Assembly (NCBI GenBank): GCA_910575005.1
Contig: CAJTCL010000006.1
Location: 124,001-188,000, forward strand
DNA length: 64,000 nucleotides
Reading direction: 5' to 3'
Source: Lachnospiraceae bacterium
GTDB lineage: Bacteria > Bacillota > Clostridia > Lachnospirales > Lachnospiraceae
A program made the position numbers and the translations under genes. The notes below the pieces were generated by a model that worked only from the letters and a program-made list of their open reading frames with translations, did no database searches and was not told where the DNA came from. Within the stretch, counting starts at the first letter, position 1; the number at the start of each line of letters is the position of its first letter. Below are positions 60,568 through 64,000 of the stretch, one piece after another.

Positions 60568-61032
60568 ATGAAACAGTTTAAAAAATTCCTTATGGGCGGT
60601 TTGCTCGTCCTGGCTTTATGTGGTGTTACCGCCTGCGGAAATGATACCAATGGAACTGACACTAATGGAACGAATGATACCACGAATGGGACAGATAACA
60701 ACACCACCAATGGTACAACAAATAATGGCACTACCAATGGCACAGTTGGGAATGATGGCGTAGATAATAATGCCACAGACACCAACAACAATAATAACGA
60801 CACCAATACAAATAATAACAATGGTGACGGCGTGGTAGATGATTTGGGTGATGATATCGTCGATGGTGTGGAGGATATTGGTGATGATGTGGAAGATGGT
60901 TTGGATGATATCACAGACGAAAATGGTCCAGACAATAATGATACCAATAAAGACAACAACAATAATAACAATACAGATCAAAAAGGAAACGGCGCAGGAA
61001 ACACCAAGGAAAACAACAAAGCTAACAAGTAA
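60568..61032 (+). CDS. Asn/Thr/Asp-rich low-complexity lipoprotein
   Basis: 154 aa from ATG 60568 (AAAGGAGAA upstream). Signal peptide with lipobox GVTACGND (Cys24), then runs of NGT/NNT/DNN, an acidic middle (DGVVDDLGDDIVDGVEDIGD) and a Asn/Lys tail. The repeats probably came from slippage of AAT/ACC triplets. It could be a spore or envelope protein given its place after spoVAE, but nothing in the sequence shows a function. Confidence 0.7.
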   Translation: MKQFKKFLMGGLLVLALCGVTACGNDTNGTDTNGTNDTTNGTDNNTTNGTTNNGTTNGTVGNDGVDNNATDTNNNNNDTNTNNNNGDGVVDDLGDDIVDGVEDIGDDVEDGLDDITDENGPDNNDTNKDNNNNNNTDQKGNGAGNTKENNKANK

Positions 61033-61277
61033 GATTAGATGAGAGAGGTTTTATTCCCAAGTAGGAACAGCAATAATTTCAGAGAAGTTTAAAATTTAGA
61101 AACTGCCTCAAAGCCTATGTGTTTGCATAAGCTTTGGGGCAGTTATGATTTGAAGGAAGGCAAAGCAAGTGATATTCTAAAACTTGTTTTGAGCCTATGA
61201 TCTACTGTCACAGAAAATGGTGCGCTGGGGTATAAAATAGTATTAATAAGAGTATTTTATACCCCAGTATTTATATT
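61033..61277. terminator. Convergent terminators before guaB
   Basis: AACTGCCTCAAAGC (61101-61114) pairs with GCTTTGGGGCAGTT (61131-61144; one G-U), and a perfect 15-bp palindrome CTGGGGTATAAAATA / TATTTTATACCCCAG (61225-61239, 61253-61267) lies 11 bases beyond the guaB stop. They end the plus and minus transcripts respectively. No gene is present. Confidence 0.75.
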
Positions 61278-62880
<1,603 letters not shown>

Positions 62881-63055
62881 GTAACTATTCAGAACCCCAA
62901 GCCACAGACATGCCAGCAAAGCTGTCATTCGCCTCTAACAAGGCTTCTGTCTGTGGCTTGGGGGATGATCATCTCCCTGGAAATAACAATTCATCTCTTT
63001 TCAAATAAATTTGAACGTTTTGAATTGCTATTTCCATTGGGTTCTGAATAGTTAC
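62881..63055. mobile_element. 175-bp MITE-like palindromic element
   Basis: Perfect 17-bp terminal inverted repeats GTAACTATTCAGAACCC (62881-62897) and GGGTTCTGAATAGTTAC (63039-63055). A second perfect 15-bp inverted repeat, CCCCAAGCCACAGAC (62895-62909) and GTCTGTGGCTTGGGG (62949-62963), starts within the left end. No coding capacity. A clear target duplication is not visible. Fused ends of the same element occur at 47503-47532. Confidence 0.75.
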
Positions 63056-63243
63056 AAAATTCTGTTGTCTAATTGCTGCATATTGCTTATAATGGGAGTT
63101 AAAGTGAAAAAATGTCAGTGATTATTAGAGACAGAGAGATAGTATGGCCAGATGAAGGCTATACAAAGATCAGGAGTTATGGAATCTGTTTTTGTAAAAA
63201 AAGCTGTATGGTAAAAATGGCTTAGAATAGAAAAGGAGAAAAT
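63056..63243. other. Upstream region of hisA
   Basis: Promoter-like sequences and AGGAGAAAAT before ATG 63244 are seen; no gene. Confidence 0.4.
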
Positions 63244-64000
63244 ATGGAATTTCGTCCATGTATTGATATACACAATGGAAAAGTAAAACAAATTGTCGGA
63301 GGAAGCCTCAAAGATGCCGGCAACCAGGCAGAGGAGAATTTTGTGTCAGACCAGGATGCAGCATTCTTTGCAAAACTCTATCAGCGGTTTGGCTTGACAG
63401 GAGGACATATCATTTTACTGAATCCGATCGGAAGTGAGTTTTATGAGACCTCTAAGACGCAGGCACTTAAGGCACTTCGGGCATATCCCGGCGGAATGCA
63501 GATTGGCGGGGGAATGAATCCAGATAATGCAGAAGAATTTCTGGAGGCGGGCGCCAGCCACATAATTGTCACCTCCTATGTATTTCGGGATGGTACTATT
63601 TATTATGAAAATCTAGAGCGCTTGGTACAAGCTGTGGGCAGAGAACACTTAGTATTGGATTTAAGCTGTCGAAAGCGTGACAGTGATTACTATATTGTCA
63701 CAGATCGCTGGCAGAAGTTTACAGAGGAAAAGATTGGAGTATCTTTGCTGGAAAAATTGTCGCAGTATGCAGATGAATTTCTGATTCATGCGGTGGATGT
63801 GGAGGGAAAGGCACAGGGAATAGAACAGGAGCTTGTAAGAAGGCTTGGAGAATGGGGGAAGATTCCCATCACCTATGCCGGAGGTGTGAGCAGTCAAGCA
63901 GATTTGCAGCTGCTTAGGGAACTTGGCCAGGGGCGCCTCAATGTGACAATTGGCAGCGCCTTGGATTTGTTTGGGGGACCAATGAAATTTGAGGATGTCC
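63244..64000 (+). CDS. hisA: Eukaryote-type HisA isomerase, 3' end outside the window
   Basis: 252 codons visible from ATG 63244 (AAAGGAG upstream). The protein begins FRPCIDIHNGKVKQIVGGSL and continues MQIGGGMNPDNAEEFLEAGA, LDLSCRKRDSDYYIVTDRWQ, EFLIHAVDVEGKAQGIEQEL and YAGGVSSQADLQLL, which matches the yeast HIS6-like branch of ProFAR isomerases more than standard bacterial HisA. It catalyses the isomerisation of the histidine precursor ProFAR. No other his gene is visible before the window ends. Confidence 0.85.
   Translation, partial: MEFRPCIDIHNGKVKQIVGGSLKDAGNQAEENFVSDQDAAFFAKLYQRFGLTGGHIILLNPIGSEFYETSKTQALKALRAYPGGMQIGGGMNPDNAEEFLEAGASHIIVTSYVFRDGTIYYENLERLVQAVGREHLVLDLSCRKRDSDYYIVTDRWQKFTEEKIGVSLLEKLSQYADEFLIHAVDVEGKAQGIEQELVRRLGEWGKIPITYAGGVSSQADLQLLRELGQGRLNVTIGSALDLFGGPMKFEDV

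Noticed and set aside
60450-60971. 173-codon minus-strand Ser/Val/Leu-rich frame
   Set aside because: Antisense image of the Asn/Thr triplet repeats of the lipoprotein gene.

Overview
The window looks like the chromosome of an anaerobic, spore-forming low-to-mid GC Gram-positive bacterium, most likely a Lachnospiraceae-type Clostridia. The grounds are the forespore cluster spoIIAA-spoIIAB-sigF followed by spoVA genes, AGGAGG-type ribosome binding sites, YesM/YesN-type regulators, xylan-type glycosidases and a eukaryote-type HisA. No species can be named from the sequence alone.

Region 1 (1-14300) is an AT-rich accretion of mobile DNA next to a tRNA-Pro(CGG) gene (14226-14299, minus). Two elements lie in tandem. 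Each ends on the right in the same 1.64 kb module: a structured leader, a 109-aa HU-like gene, an integrase relic, a terminator and a 43-bp tRNA-derived att core (copies 6318-7959 and 12634-14268, nearly identical). Element 1 (left end not identified) has a phage/satellite-like layout: a divergent XRE repressor/Cro pair with operators, a RepA-like ATPase, iterons, a candidate small RNA, a scaffold protein plus major capsid protein, and a phage-type sigma factor. Element 2 (7960-14268) carries an XRE regulator, a zinc-ribbon membrane protein, a serine recombinase, a type I holin-like toxin with antisense RNA, and a frameshifted HNH gene. Integrase arm-like repeats lie at both ends of element 2.

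Region 2 (14499-33135) is backbone: pta, an RND pump with its TetR repressor and operator, valS, a FapA-like gene, a NUDIX hydrolase, a tandem noncoding repeat, folC, a TPR membrane protein, spoIIAA-AB-sigF and spoVAA-AB-AC with a predicted sigma-G promoter.

Region 3 (33136-59110) separates spoVAC from spoVAD by about 26 kb. It holds an MvaI/BcnI-type restriction-modification system with two methyltransferases, a solute-binding protein paired with a chemoreceptor, a large secreted GH93-like protein, a GH120 beta-xylosidase, an ABC sugar importer without an ATPase, a YesM/YesN two-component system, a GH43 beta-xylosidase, a DUF4340-like lipoprotein, a MATE exporter and a polysaccharide deacetylase. 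The glycosidases, importer and two-component system form a coherent arabinoxylan/xylo-oligosaccharide locus.

Region 4 (59111-64000) returns to backbone: spoVAD, spoVAE, an Asn/Thr/Asp-rich lipoprotein, guaB, a 175-bp MITE-like palindromic element whose end-to-end relic also sits at 47503, and a truncated eukaryote-type hisA.
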